From assembly GCF_009792895.1 (NCBI RefSeq), contig NZ_WSSC01000002.1, positions 434,001-498,000 of the forward strand: DNA of 64,000 nt. The letters are read 5' to 3'. How positions within the stretch are numbered: the first letter of the stretch is position 1; each line of letters starts with the position of its first letter. Position numbers and translations under genes: made by a program. This document shows, piece after piece, positions 35,918 through 44,799 of the stretch. Source of the DNA: Pigmentibacter ruber. Its GTDB lineage: Bacteria > Bdellovibrionota_B > Oligoflexia > Silvanigrellales > Silvanigrellaceae. The notes beneath the pieces are model-generated. The model searched no databases, was not told the DNA's origin, and saw only the letters and a program-made list of their open reading frames with translations.

Positions 35918-37003
35918 ATGCCGCTTTTTGTTGTGACAGGAGCTCATGGGTTTATTGGGACAAATATTGTGGAAAAAATCCTGGCTATGGATCCTACTGA
36001 TTTGGGATTTCCTCAACATGCACCTATAAAATTTTCTAATTTTGTCGAACAAGGGCCCCAGGATTTAGGGTGCTCAGTCATTGCAAGTGATCTTTCCACT
36101 AGTATTAACAGGGATACTGCCAAGCGATTTTTAGGCTCAGCTCGCTACCAATATGTAGACTATAGAGATCTCATTTCTCATCTTGAAAAACTACCGCAAA
36201 AACCTGATGTAGTTATTCACAATGGAGCTTGTTCTTCTACAACAGAAACCGATGTAAATGTTTTTGCAGAGTTAAATTTAAACTATTCAATAGCACTATG
36301 GACATTTTGTGCTAAGCACTCTATTCCTTTTATATATGCCTCTAGTGCAGCAACTTATGGTGATGGATCCTTAGGGTTTTCAGATAAAAAAGAAGATTGT
36401 GAAAAATATACACCACTTAATTTATACGGAAAATCAAAACTAGATTTTGATATCTGGACTTTAAAACAAACCAATACTCCACCTTCATGGTTTGGTCTAC
36501 GTTATTTTAATGTTTTTGGTCAATTTGAATCCCATAAAGGTGGTCAAGCAAGCATGGTTTATCATGGATACCAACAGGCTACTCGTACCGGTAAAATAAA
36601 GCTTTTTGAAAGTAACACTGCTAAGTATAAAAATGGAGAACAACTCAGAGATTTTGTATATATAGATGATATCGTTCAAGTGACTGTTCAACTCATAAAA
36701 TTATCATTAGCAAGAATGCATCAACAATCTAGCATTATTCTGCCCGAAAATGGATTATTTTTAAATATAGGACGTGGGATAACTGAATCTTGGAATAGTT
36801 TGGCAGAGCAAGTTTTTTCAGCTCTTTCTCTCCCTGTCAATATCGAATATATTCCCATGCCTCCTAACATTATAAATCAATATCAAAATTATACTTGTGC
36901 AGATCTTTCTACATTGCGCTCAATAGGTATTCAACATGAATTTACATCTTTAAGTGCAGGAGTTAGAAAATATATTCAAAAGCATTTGATGCGCGGTCAA
37001 TAG
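35918..37003 (+). CDS. hldD: ADP-L-glycero-D-manno-heptose-6-epimerase
   Basis: 361 aa, a little over the usual 310-330. Extended SDR: FVVTGAHGFIGTNIVEKIL binds NADP. HNGACSSTTETDVNV is the HldD-specific signature. YASSAATYGDG and the YGKSKLDFD Tyr-Lys pair supply catalysis, with FVYIDDIVQV near the end. It makes the heptose precursor for the LPS inner core, so the organism probably has heptose-containing LPS. GAAGGA precedes the ATG. It stands alone before the Fe-S gene. Confidence 0.93.
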   Translation: MPLFVVTGAHGFIGTNIVEKILAMDPTDLGFPQHAPIKFSNFVEQGPQDLGCSVIASDLSTSINRDTAKRFLGSARYQYVDYRDLISHLEKLPQKPDVVIHNGACSSTTETDVNVFAELNLNYSIALWTFCAKHSIPFIYASSAATYGDGSLGFSDKKEDCEKYTPLNLYGKSKLDFDIWTLKQTNTPPSWFGLRYFNVFGQFESHKGGQASMVYHGYQQATRTGKIKLFESNTAKYKNGEQLRDFVYIDDIVQVTVQLIKLSLARMHQQSSIILPENGLFLNIGRGITESWNSLAEQVFSALSLPVNIEYIPMPPNIINQYQNYTCADLSTLRSIGIQHEFTSLSAGVRKYIQKHLMRGQ

Positions 37004-37085
37004 AATTTGTAAAATTCAATTTTTTTTATTATATTTCTATGGTTGTACTCAGTTTAAATAACTAAACAAAATGAAGGTTTTTTGC

Positions 37086-39170
37086 ATGGACGCTCAACAA
37101 CTGACACGCCAAATATATTGGTCACCTTCTGGTGGATTAAATGAAATTTTGCATATGACAACATATCTTTGGTTGTTCATTGCTACTGTTATTTTTGCTT
37201 ATGGTGTCTGGAAGCATATTGTTCTTTGGAGAGCTGGAAAACCTGAAGTTTGTTTTGATAAGCCTGTGGAAAGAACTATTATTTTTTTCCGGAATGTTAT
37301 TGCGCAAGCAAAAGTTTTGCGTTCGCGTAGACAAAGAGATCCTAAGCCTAAATCTATTTATGCCGCCTGGATGCATGGACTCATTTTTTATGGTTTTTTT
37401 GCTTTAGTTTTCTGTACAACTATTGTTGCTTTAAAAGACTATAACATCACGGATCTTTATCATGGATGGTTCTATGCGTTTGTTAAAGTTACAGGACAAA
37501 TTGGCGGTGTTTCGTTAGCTATAGGTCTTTTAATGGGTATATTTAGAAGATCAAATAAAGAATATAAATTTAGTCATAGTCTTGGTTATACCTTGCTTTA
37601 TTCTTTCCTTTTTTTATTAGTTATTCAAGGATTTTTGTTACAAGGATTTAGATTAGCTTTCGATCAACATGCCCCTGACACGCAATGGGCTTTTGTTGGT
37701 TATTTATTTAGTCTTTTCTATCCAAAAAATATGGACTCTAATAATGCCAATATGATTTATACTTCATTGTGGTATTTTCATATGGTAACAACTATGGCTT
37801 TTATAGCAACAGTCCCATATACAAGAGCATTGCATATTGTAACAGCTTCTTTAAATTTATATACACAAAGATTAACTCCTTCAGTAATGCTTGCAAAAAT
37901 GGATTTTGAAAATGCAGAAGCAGAATATTTTGGTGCAAGAGATATTCGTGATTTCTCATGGAAAGACTTATTAAGTTTTGATAGCTGTACTGAATGTAGA
38001 AGATGTACAGATATTTGTCCTGCTAATGCAGTATTAAAGCCATTAGATCCTAGGGAAATAATTTTAAAAATGAAGAACAGTATGACTGTTGAAGCTTTAT
38101 TTCCAAAACAAGGTGAAGAAGAAAAGCATTTTCTATTTGAAAATGGTGTAATAACACACAACGAAATTTGGGCATGCACTAATTGCGGTGGGTGTGTGAA
38201 TGAATGTCCTGTCGGAATAGATCAACTTCGTACAATTATGCAGTTAAGACGGTACCAAACTTTATCTTTAGGTGAAATTCCTGCTTCAGCTGGCAAAGCA
38301 ATAGAAAATATAAAACAATATAGTAATCCTTGGGGACTTGCATCGGCAGATCGTTTTAAATGGGCCGACGGACTAGATCTACCAATTATTACAGGAGATT
38401 CTCCAGAAGTAGAGTATCTGTATTATGTTGGTTGTGCAGGCGCTTATGATCTAGGGAATCAAAAGGTAGCAAAAGCTGTTGTCTCCATTTTAAAATATTG
38501 TGGAGTAAATTTTGCAGTCATGGGCAAAGCAGAAAAATGCAATGGTGAACCTGTTAAACGTTTAGGTGATGAATATTCTTTTGCAGAAATTGCTAATAGT
38601 AATGTTGAACAACTAAATAAATTAAAATTTAAAAAAATTGTCACCCACTGTCCACATTGCTTCAATACTTTAAAAAATGATTATCAAGAATATGGTGGAA
38701 ATTATGAAGTTTATCATCATACACAATTATTATCAGAACTTCATAAAGCAAATAAATTGTCGTTACCTACAGAAGTTAACAAAACAGTTACTTTTCATGA
38801 TCCTTGTTTTCTCGGAAGACATAATGGTGAATATGAAGCACCTCGCAAAATATTAGAAGCAGTTGCTGGTTTGCGTTTAGCTGAAATGGAAGCCAGCAGA
38901 GAAACTTCTAGTTGTTGTGGAATGGGTGGCGGTAACATGTGGTATGAAAGTGAAGGCGGTGGAAAGATTGTTGAACGAAGATTAGAACATGTCGCGCAAA
39001 CTGGAGCTAAAACTTTAGTCACAGGCTGTTCATTTTGTATGATTAATTTTAAAAGTGCTTTTCAAAATATAGAAAAAACAAAAGACTTAGAAATTATGGA
39101 TATAGCGGAAGCTGTGATGTTGGCTATGCCTAGTGACGTGAAAAATACAGGTAGTTCTAGGTTGAATTGA
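37086..39170 (+). CDS. Membrane-bound heterodisulfide reductase-related Fe-S protein (FadF/HdrD-like)
   Basis: 694 aa from the ATG at 37086 (GAAGG eight bases upstream). An ATG at 37071 is the alternative. The N-terminal 270 residues have about five membrane segments with His residues, like NarI-type haem-binding cytochrome b subunits. Two [4Fe-4S] motifs follow, CTECRRCTDICPAN and CTNCGGCVNECPVG. Two CCG domains come last, with ETSSCCGMGGGNMW and TGCSFCMIN in the second. Such proteins pass electrons from electron-transfer flavoprotein or organic acids to the quinone pool. No etfAB or acyl-CoA dehydrogenase is in the window. Confidence 0.88.
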   Translation: MDAQQLTRQIYWSPSGGLNEILHMTTYLWLFIATVIFAYGVWKHIVLWRAGKPEVCFDKPVERTIIFFRNVIAQAKVLRSRRQRDPKPKSIYAAWMHGLIFYGFFALVFCTTIVALKDYNITDLYHGWFYAFVKVTGQIGGVSLAIGLLMGIFRRSNKEYKFSHSLGYTLLYSFLFLLVIQGFLLQGFRLAFDQHAPDTQWAFVGYLFSLFYPKNMDSNNANMIYTSLWYFHMVTTMAFIATVPYTRALHIVTASLNLYTQRLTPSVMLAKMDFENAEAEYFGARDIRDFSWKDLLSFDSCTECRRCTDICPANAVLKPLDPREIILKMKNSMTVEALFPKQGEEEKHFLFENGVITHNEIWACTNCGGCVNECPVGIDQLRTIMQLRRYQTLSLGEIPASAGKAIENIKQYSNPWGLASADRFKWADGLDLPIITGDSPEVEYLYYVGCAGAYDLGNQKVAKAVVSILKYCGVNFAVMGKAEKCNGEPVKRLGDEYSFAEIANSNVEQLNKLKFKKIVTHCPHCFNTLKNDYQEYGGNYEVYHHTQLLSELHKANKLSLPTEVNKTVTFHDPCFLGRHNGEYEAPRKILEAVAGLRLAEMEASRETSSCCGMGGGNMWYESEGGGKIVERRLEHVAQTGAKTLVTGCSFCMINFKSAFQNIEKTKDLEIMDIAEAVMLAMPSDVKNTGSSRLN

Positions 39171-39173
39171 TAT

Positions 39174-39202
39174 TTGACATATCTTTGTGCTAAGGTTATC
39201 CC
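39174..39202 (+). promoter_or_regulatory. Possible sigma-70 promoter for tatA operon
   Basis: TTGACA at 39174-39179 matches the -35 consensus exactly and is followed after 17 bp by TATCCC at 39197, a weak -10. It lies about 75 bp upstream of tatA, just past the stop of the Fe-S gene. Only base matching supports it. Confidence 0.4.
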
Positions 39203-39278
39203 AAGGGAAATCGAGGTGGGAGGCTTTTCTAGTCTCTGGTTTACCTAACAATTTCTTCTGCTCTTAGGAGGGTGGTCT

Positions 39279-39509
39279 ATGCACACCTTTAGTTTTGGTG
39301 AATTGGCACTCATTTTTGGGATTGTAATTGTATTATTTGGTGGAAAAAGAATTGCTTCAGTAGGTAAGGCTCTTGGAGAAGGAATTTCTAATTTTAAAAA
39401 AGGATTAAATGGTTCCTCTACTGATGATAAACAAATTTCTCCGCCGCAAAACTCGCAACATGCAAATCAGGTTGTAGATGTTGAGCACAAAGAAGTTCCA
39501 AAAGTCTAA
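39279..39509 (+). CDS. tatA: Twin-arginine translocase subunit TatA/TatE
   Basis: 76 aa. FSFGELALIFGIVIVLFGGK is the short N-terminal membrane helix, with the FGxK hinge, then the amphipathic helix RIASVGKALGEGISNFKKGL and a polar tail. It forms the protein-conducting part of the Tat pathway for folded proteins. TatB and TatC are not in the window. A strong TAGGAGG site precedes the ATG. The gene is 3 bp from the first ArsA-like gene, so these are co-transcribed. Confidence 0.94.
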   Translation: MHTFSFGELALIFGIVIVLFGGKRIASVGKALGEGISNFKKGLNGSSTDDKQISPPQNSQHANQVVDVEHKEVPKV

Positions 39510-39512
39510 TGC

Positions 39513-40478
39513 ATGACGCTTTTAAATGAATTAAAGCAAAAGCTAATATTTGTTGTTGGAAAAGGTGGGGTAGGAAGAACCACTGTTTCTGCATCCATAG
39601 CATATCATTATGCGCAACAAGGTGAAAAAGTTTTGCTAGTCCAATGGGCGTTAAAAGATGCCATTTCTCAACTGTATTCCATTCCAGCTTGCTCTCATAA
39701 AGAATCATTTACGCCTCATGGCTATAAAACTATGAATTTTTCAGCAGCCGAAGCAATAAAAGAATACTTTGTTGAGCATTTGAAAATGAAGCTTATTTAT
39801 AATGTTGTCATTGAAAATAAACATGTTCAGAGACTTATTCATGCTGCGCCTGGTGTACAAGAGTTATTTTTTCTTGGTCGTCTTTTTTGGCTAGTAGAGC
39901 TTGCTGAAAAAGAAAAAGGTTATTCGTACGATAAAGTTATTGTAGATTCTCCAGCAACAGGTCATGGCTTATCATTATTTGGCATTGCGCCAGCTGTCGC
40001 AAATTTAGGAATGACAGGGCCTCTTGCTTATGAATGTGAAAGAGTAAATAGACTTTTATTAGATGAAGAAAAAACGGGTGTCTTAGTTGTTACTTTACCT
40101 GAAGAGTTACCAATCGAAGAAAGTATAGAAACTATCCCGAAAATTACAAGTCAATTGCTCAGACCACCATTAGCATTAATAGTAAATCAATCAGTTAATA
40201 TTGAGAAATTCCCAACTTTTAATTTTTCTGAAGATGATATTTGGTTTAAAAGTTTGCTAGAAAAATTAAAGACTGATTACGCACAAAATGAATTAAAACT
40301 AATTTTATCTATACTGCACAAAAGAACTCATAGTGAAAATAAATTAACAAGCTGGGCAAAAAATCAAAAGGATAAAAAAAATAATTCACTGCCAGTAGTT
40401 TCTTTACCTGACCTAAATATTATTAATCAATCTAATTCACATCCTCAAATGCTTGAATTATTATCTTCTTACTTTTAA
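39513..40478 (+). CDS. ArsA/GET3-like P-loop ATPase, first of a pair
   Basis: 321 aa. FVVGKGGVGRTTVSASIAYH is the deviant Walker A (Lys in KGG), with Arg replacing the usual Lys in the GK(T) position. VIVDSPATGHGLSLFGI is the switch II region with DSPATGH as in ArsA proteins. A true arsenite pump subunit is unlikely because the metalloid-binding Cys residues and an ArsB gene are absent. It starts 3 bp after tatA and is followed by a paralogue, which suggests a hetero-dimeric ATPase. Its job is unknown. Such twin genes are known in delta-like bacteria. Confidence 0.85.
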   Translation: MTLLNELKQKLIFVVGKGGVGRTTVSASIAYHYAQQGEKVLLVQWALKDAISQLYSIPACSHKESFTPHGYKTMNFSAAEAIKEYFVEHLKMKLIYNVVIENKHVQRLIHAAPGVQELFFLGRLFWLVELAEKEKGYSYDKVIVDSPATGHGLSLFGIAPAVANLGMTGPLAYECERVNRLLLDEEKTGVLVVTLPEELPIEESIETIPKITSQLLRPPLALIVNQSVNIEKFPTFNFSEDDIWFKSLLEKLKTDYAQNELKLILSILHKRTHSENKLTSWAKNQKDKKNNSLPVVSLPDLNIINQSNSHPQMLELLSSYF

Positions 40479-40503
40479 AAATTGAACTCCTCAAGAGGTT
40501 TCT

Positions 40504-41607
40504 ATGGGAAAATCTTTTCCAAGATTGCATGTATTTTTAGGAGCTGGTGGAGTTGGAAAAACGACGTTATCTGCCTCTTTTGCTATATCTATGGCTCAAG
40601 CAGGGAAAAATGTCGGACTCATAAGTATAGATCCTGCAAAAAGATTGCAAACAGCTCTAGGTACAACGTCTATTACTGAAGAGGGGACTATCATTCCGCT
40701 TGAAAATTCAAAAGGACAATTGCGAGCTTCTGTTTTGCATATAGGTGATAGTTTAATGCGCTGGGTAGAAGAAAAAGGATTGTCACAAGAAAAAAAAGAT
40801 AATTTATTAAAAAACCCCTATTTTTCTGCACTTTCAAATAAAATGGCTACCGCTATTGATACACTAGCTGCAATTCGTGTCGCAGAATGGCTTGAGCAAT
40901 ATCCTGACACTGAAGAACTAGTTATAGATACAGCACCAGGTATTCATGCAATAGATTTTATTGCTAAGCCTGAGAAAGTTTCATTATTTTTAGACAGTAA
41001 AATTATTGATTGGGTAAAATGGTTTGTCGGAAGTGCAAATGAAAAACAAAGTTTTGTTGCTAGAGCCTTCAAATCAGGGGCAAAAAAAATTATTGATGGT
41101 TTAGCTTTGGTAGGAGGTCGTAACTTTATTGTTAATTTTGGAGAATTTTTAATTTTATTAGATGAAGTTTTTGTTACAGCTTTGGAAAGAATTAAAATAG
41201 CGCAAAAGTGGTTAAATACACCTTCTACTCAAATTTTTATTGTTACTGCAATTAGAGAAGATGCAATTTTTATTGCAAAAGAAATTCAAAGAATTTTGGT
41301 TAATTTAGGAATAAAGCCTAAATATGCCATTATTAATAAAACATTTCCCGAACATTTAAGAATCGATACTAATCTTCTTCAATTTATTCAAGGTCATTCA
41401 TTTATTGAAGAAAAAGAAAAATTATTTGCTAACTATTTGAAAAGTTATTTAGACACACAAGCTAAAATATCTAAGGAACTTTCATTTGCAAAAATATCCA
41501 TCGTTGAAATTCCAATCGCCTCTGGATTAGACGGTGAACAAGAATTACGATTTTCAGATTTGTCATCTCTTGGAGATATTATTCAGCAAAAAACAGGAAG
41601 TATTTAA
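40504..41607 (+). CDS. ArsA/GET3-like P-loop ATPase, second of a pair
   Basis: 367 aa. VFLGAGGVGKTTLSASFAIS is an intact Walker A, GLISIDPAKRLQTALG matches the ArsA switch I motif, and ELVIDTAPGIHAIDFI is switch II. The first copy lost the P-loop Lys, so this one probably carries the hydrolytic activity of the pair. SD-like AAGAGG precedes the ATG. Its stop is 1 bp before mlaE, linking the pair to the lipid transport genes in one operon. Confidence 0.88.
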   Translation: MGKSFPRLHVFLGAGGVGKTTLSASFAISMAQAGKNVGLISIDPAKRLQTALGTTSITEEGTIIPLENSKGQLRASVLHIGDSLMRWVEEKGLSQEKKDNLLKNPYFSALSNKMATAIDTLAAIRVAEWLEQYPDTEELVIDTAPGIHAIDFIAKPEKVSLFLDSKIIDWVKWFVGSANEKQSFVARAFKSGAKKIIDGLALVGGRNFIVNFGEFLILLDEVFVTALERIKIAQKWLNTPSTQIFIVTAIREDAIFIAKEIQRILVNLGIKPKYAIINKTFPEHLRIDTNLLQFIQGHSFIEEKEKLFANYLKSYLDTQAKISKELSFAKISIVEIPIASGLDGEQELRFSDLSSLGDIIQQKTGSI

Positions 41608-41608
41608 G

Positions 41609-42391
41609 ATGAAATATATTACGTTAGTTCCTTTTGTAATTGGTGATGTTTTAATAAAACTTTTGGCTGGCTTGGGTCGCTTTTTATTGTTTTTTAAAGA
41701 AGTATTTGTTTGGTTTTTTAAGCCACCTTTTAGATTTAGTCTTTTAATTAAGCAGTTAGAATTTGTAGGAAATAAAAGTGCAACCATTATCTTAATTTCA
41801 GCATTTTTTGTAGGAGGCGTATTAGGTCTGCAATTGGGAGTTATTTTTAGATTGTTTAGTGCTGAGGGTTTAATGGGAGCTGCAACTGGAAAATCTCTAG
41901 CGCTTGAATTAGGTCCGGTGATGTGTGGTTTTATTGTCATTGGGCGTGCAGGTGCAGCTATGGCGGCTGAAATTGCGACAATGCGTGTGAATGAGCAAAT
42001 TGATGCTATGGAGGCAATGGGTGTAAATCCAATAAGTTATTTAGTAATTCCAAGAGTTCTTGCCAGTACAATTATGATGCCAATACTTGCAGCTATTTTT
42101 TTATTTGTGGGTGTGATTGGTTGTTATGCAGTTGCTGTTATCTTTTATAAAGTTGATACGATGACTTTTATGCAACAATTAAAATGGATAGTTTATTGGA
42201 GCGATGTGATAAAAGGTTTAATTAAAGCGACGGCTTTTGGATTTATTTTTTCAACGATTGCATGTTATAAGGGTTTTAAAGCCAAAGGTGGTGCTAAAGG
42301 AGTTGGTGAGGCAACTACAAGCGCAGTTGTTGCTAGTTTGTTGTCAATCTTAGTGGGTGATTTTTTTATAACTATTTTTCAAATAAGGTAA
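41609..42391 (+). CDS. mlaE: MlaE-family ABC permease of an MCE lipid transporter
   Basis: 260 aa from the ATG at 41609, directly after the preceding stop. Upstream in-frame starts would lie inside the ArsA gene. Five or six membrane helices. ALELGPVMCGFIVIGRAGAAMAAEIATMRVNEQIDAMEAMG is the region that defines the MlaE/YrbE family (given here by its ends: ALELGP at about residue 98 and AMEAMG near 138). It works with MlaF (next gene) and MlaD to move phospholipids between the envelope membranes. Confidence 0.95.
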   Translation: MKYITLVPFVIGDVLIKLLAGLGRFLLFFKEVFVWFFKPPFRFSLLIKQLEFVGNKSATIILISAFFVGGVLGLQLGVIFRLFSAEGLMGAATGKSLALELGPVMCGFIVIGRAGAAMAAEIATMRVNEQIDAMEAMGVNPISYLVIPRVLASTIMMPILAAIFLFVGVIGCYAVAVIFYKVDTMTFMQQLKWIVYWSDVIKGLIKATAFGFIFSTIACYKGFKAKGGAKGVGEATTSAVVASLLSILVGDFFITIFQIR

Positions 42392-42403
42392 ATCATTTAT
42401 ATT

Positions 42404-43174
42404 ATGTCAAGTCAAAGTATTGTTTCACTTGTTGAAGTAAAAAAATCATTTGGCAATAATCATGTATTAAATGGTTTAAATATAGATATCCCACGAAATA
42501 AAATTTCATTCATAATAGGGCGAAGTGGGGAAGGAAAATCTGTTACTTTAAAAAATATCATAGGTCTTTTAAAACCAGATTCCGGTTCTATTTTTATTAA
42601 TGGCGAGAATATGGTAAGTGCTTCTAATGAAAAATGGGACGTAGTTAGAAGTAAGATTGGAATTCTTTTTCAGGACGGTGCATTATTTGATAGTTTGACT
42701 ATTTTTGAAAATGTATCTTTTCCTTTACAAAATCATCGAAAACTTAGTCAGTCAGAAATGGAAAATGAAGTAGCTCAACTGCTTGCAACAGTAGGTTTAC
42801 CTGGTATACAAGATAAATTTCCACCAGAATTATCAATTGGTGAAAGAAAAAGAGTAGGACTTGCACGTGCTTTGGCATTAAAACCAGAGTTGTTACTTTA
42901 TGATGAACCTACAACAAGTATGGATCCTTTGGTTTCAGACTTAATTGATAATTTGATAATAAACACACAAAAAAATTTGGACGGTATCACATCTGTTGTG
43001 GTAAGTCATGACATCACGTCTGTGATGAACGTCGCAGAGTATGTTTTTCTTTTGCATAAAGGAAAAATATACTTTCATGGAACTCCAAATGATTTTGCTT
43101 CAAGTCATGACGAACTTGTTAGACAATTTTTAACTGGCGGCAGAAATGGACCATTAGAAGTTCCAATAGCTTAA
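42404..43174 (+). CDS. mlaF: MlaF-family ATPase of an MCE lipid transporter
   Basis: 256 aa ABC ATPase. GRSGEGKSVTLKNIIGLL is Walker A, GILFQDGALFDSLTIFENV includes the Q loop, and LLLYDEPTTSMDPLVSD is Walker B and D loop, followed by VVSHDITSV with the switch His. The signature reads ELSIGERKRVGLARAL, an LSIGE in place of the common LSGGM. Powers lipid transport with MlaE (12 bp upstream) and MlaD. Confidence 0.95.
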   Translation: MSSQSIVSLVEVKKSFGNNHVLNGLNIDIPRNKISFIIGRSGEGKSVTLKNIIGLLKPDSGSIFINGENMVSASNEKWDVVRSKIGILFQDGALFDSLTIFENVSFPLQNHRKLSQSEMENEVAQLLATVGLPGIQDKFPPELSIGERKRVGLARALALKPELLLYDEPTTSMDPLVSDLIDNLIINTQKNLDGITSVVVSHDITSVMNVAEYVFLLHKGKIYFHGTPNDFASSHDELVRQFLTGGRNGPLEVPIA

Positions 43175-43220
43175 TTTAATATATATATGCGGAATCTAGA
43201 AATTAAGGATTAGTTTTACA

Positions 43221-44717
43221 ATGGCACTGTCCTCTGAAGTTAAAGTTGGTTTGTTTACAATATTAGGTGCTTCAATCCTCACTACTACTGCTGTGGTTTT
43301 AGGTGGAAATCCGTTTGCATCAAAAAAACAACATTTTTATACCGTTATAAGTAACGTTAGAGGTGTGGCAGAGCGTACTCAAGTGCGTGCCTCGGGTGTC
43401 CAAGTTGGTGAAGTTACTTCAGTAGAAATTTTGCAAGATGGAGCAAAGATAAATTTTAGTGTTGATGGCAATTTAAAAATACCAAAAGGGTCTTTTCTTG
43501 AAATTAAATCAAGGGGTATTTTAGGTGATGTTTTTATTGAAATTGTCAGGAACCAAGCAGGTGTCGGATATATGGCTTCTGGTGAATTTATGCCTAGAAA
43601 TCCAGAATCCAATGATATTGAAGCATTAATGACAAATTTAAATAATATTGCACGTGATATTAAAAAAATTACTGGTTCTTTATCTAACGTCTTAGGTACT
43701 AAAGAAGGTGAAATGTCTGTTAAAAATATTCTTGATAATATTGAAGGAGTTTCAGCTGACTTACGTGATATTACTTCGTCACAAAAAACAAATATAAAAG
43801 AGGCCATTAAAGGAATTCGTGATAGCGCTGTAAGAATAGCAAATTTAATAGAGCGAAATGATTCTAAAGTAGATCAAATTATTTCTGATTTAAAAACATT
43901 TAGCTCTGAATTAAGAAATATATCTACACCTGAAAATCGTGAAAAAATTGAAAATATTATTGCAAATGTTGATGAAGCTACAGCCTCAATAAAAAGAATG
44001 GCTGCAAAAATTGAAAAAGGTGAGGGTACAATTGGGCAGTTGATTGCAAAAGATGAAACAGCTGATGAAGTAAAAGCCACATTAAAAAGTATTCAAGATG
44101 TTGTAAAACCTATCTCACAATTGAAACTCACTATGATGGATAGGGCTGAATTTAGAGTTGCGAATGCTCAAACAGGCGATAAATTTACTAATGAATTTGA
44201 TTTAATGTTTTCCACAAGACCTGATAGATATTACCTATTAGGTATTACAAATGTTTCTTACGGTAGGCAAGTTGATACTACAACTGCAACTACAACAACA
44301 AATGGAAATACGACAACCACAACAACACAAAAAAATACCAATGAAAATGTTTCAAATTTACGGTACAATTTACAAATTTCTCAAAGAATTGGTTTTATGG
44401 GGCTGCGTGTTGGTATGTTTGCTAGTTCTGGCGGATTTGCAACTGACTTTTTTGCATTTAAAGATCGCTTAGTTGGTACTGTAGAATTTTCACAATTTGG
44501 TGGTAGCCCTACACCTTCGGATACTCAATATGGAAGCAAAGGGGCATTTAATATTAAGGCCTTTACAAACGTATTCATTACGCCAAATATTTTTCTTACC
44601 GCTGGTGTAGATGGTTTAGTTTTATATGATAAACCATTTCCATTTGTTGGTGCTGGTCTATCTATTACGGATGAAGATATAAAAGGACTATTAGGCGTGG
44701 CTGCTTTAGCAAAGTAG
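43221..44717 (+). CDS. mlaD: MCE-domain substrate-binding protein, MlaD-like
   Basis: 498 aa, much longer than E. coli MlaD (183). One N-terminal membrane anchor (VGLFTILGASILTTTAVVLG), then an MCE domain (about 38-120: GVAERTQVRASGVQVGEVTS and LEIKSRGILGDVFIEI). A long alpha-helical stretch (about 145-290) follows, then a beta-rich C-terminal region with a Thr-rich insert near residues 352-372, ending in an outer-membrane-like portion (LRYNLQISQRIGFMGLRVG). The long form resembles proteins that bridge the periplasm. The operon order mlaE-mlaF-mlaD is standard. Confidence 0.92.
   Translation: MALSSEVKVGLFTILGASILTTTAVVLGGNPFASKKQHFYTVISNVRGVAERTQVRASGVQVGEVTSVEILQDGAKINFSVDGNLKIPKGSFLEIKSRGILGDVFIEIVRNQAGVGYMASGEFMPRNPESNDIEALMTNLNNIARDIKKITGSLSNVLGTKEGEMSVKNILDNIEGVSADLRDITSSQKTNIKEAIKGIRDSAVRIANLIERNDSKVDQIISDLKTFSSELRNISTPENREKIENIIANVDEATASIKRMAAKIEKGEGTIGQLIAKDETADEVKATLKSIQDVVKPISQLKLTMMDRAEFRVANAQTGDKFTNEFDLMFSTRPDRYYLLGITNVSYGRQVDTTTATTTTNGNTTTTTTQKNTNENVSNLRYNLQISQRIGFMGLRVGMFASSGGFATDFFAFKDRLVGTVEFSQFGGSPTPSDTQYGSKGAFNIKAFTNVFITPNIFLTAGVDGLVLYDKPFPFVGAGLSITDEDIKGLLGVAALAK
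44274..44336 (+). repeat. ACA/ACT-rich low-complexity stretch in mlaD
   Basis: Short triplet-rich run encoding mostly Thr with Asn, Ala and Gln. It lies in a loop between predicted beta strands of the C-terminal domain. The repeat keeps frame and could vary in length by slippage. Confidence 0.6.
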
Positions 44718-44745
44718 AAATTTAACCTTATTTTTAAATATTTTA

Positions 44746-44782
44746 ATAAAAAAAGACGAGGAGATTATTTTATCTCTTCGTC
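44746..44782 (-). terminator. Rho-independent terminator of the leukocidin-like gene
   Basis: Stem GACGAGGAGAT / ATCTCTTCGTC (one G-T pair) with loop TATTTT at 44755-44782. On the minus strand it is followed by a T run (A run 44746-44754 on plus), so it ends the gene at 44800. It may also halt mlaD from the other side. Confidence 0.85.
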
Positions 44783-44799
44783 CCTTTGTCAAACTTTAA

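Noticed and set aside
39513-41607. Arsenite-exporting ATPase (ArsA) for arsenic resistance
   Set aside because: No arsB, arsR or arsC is nearby. The expected metalloid-binding cysteines were not seen, and the genes are tied to tatA and mla.
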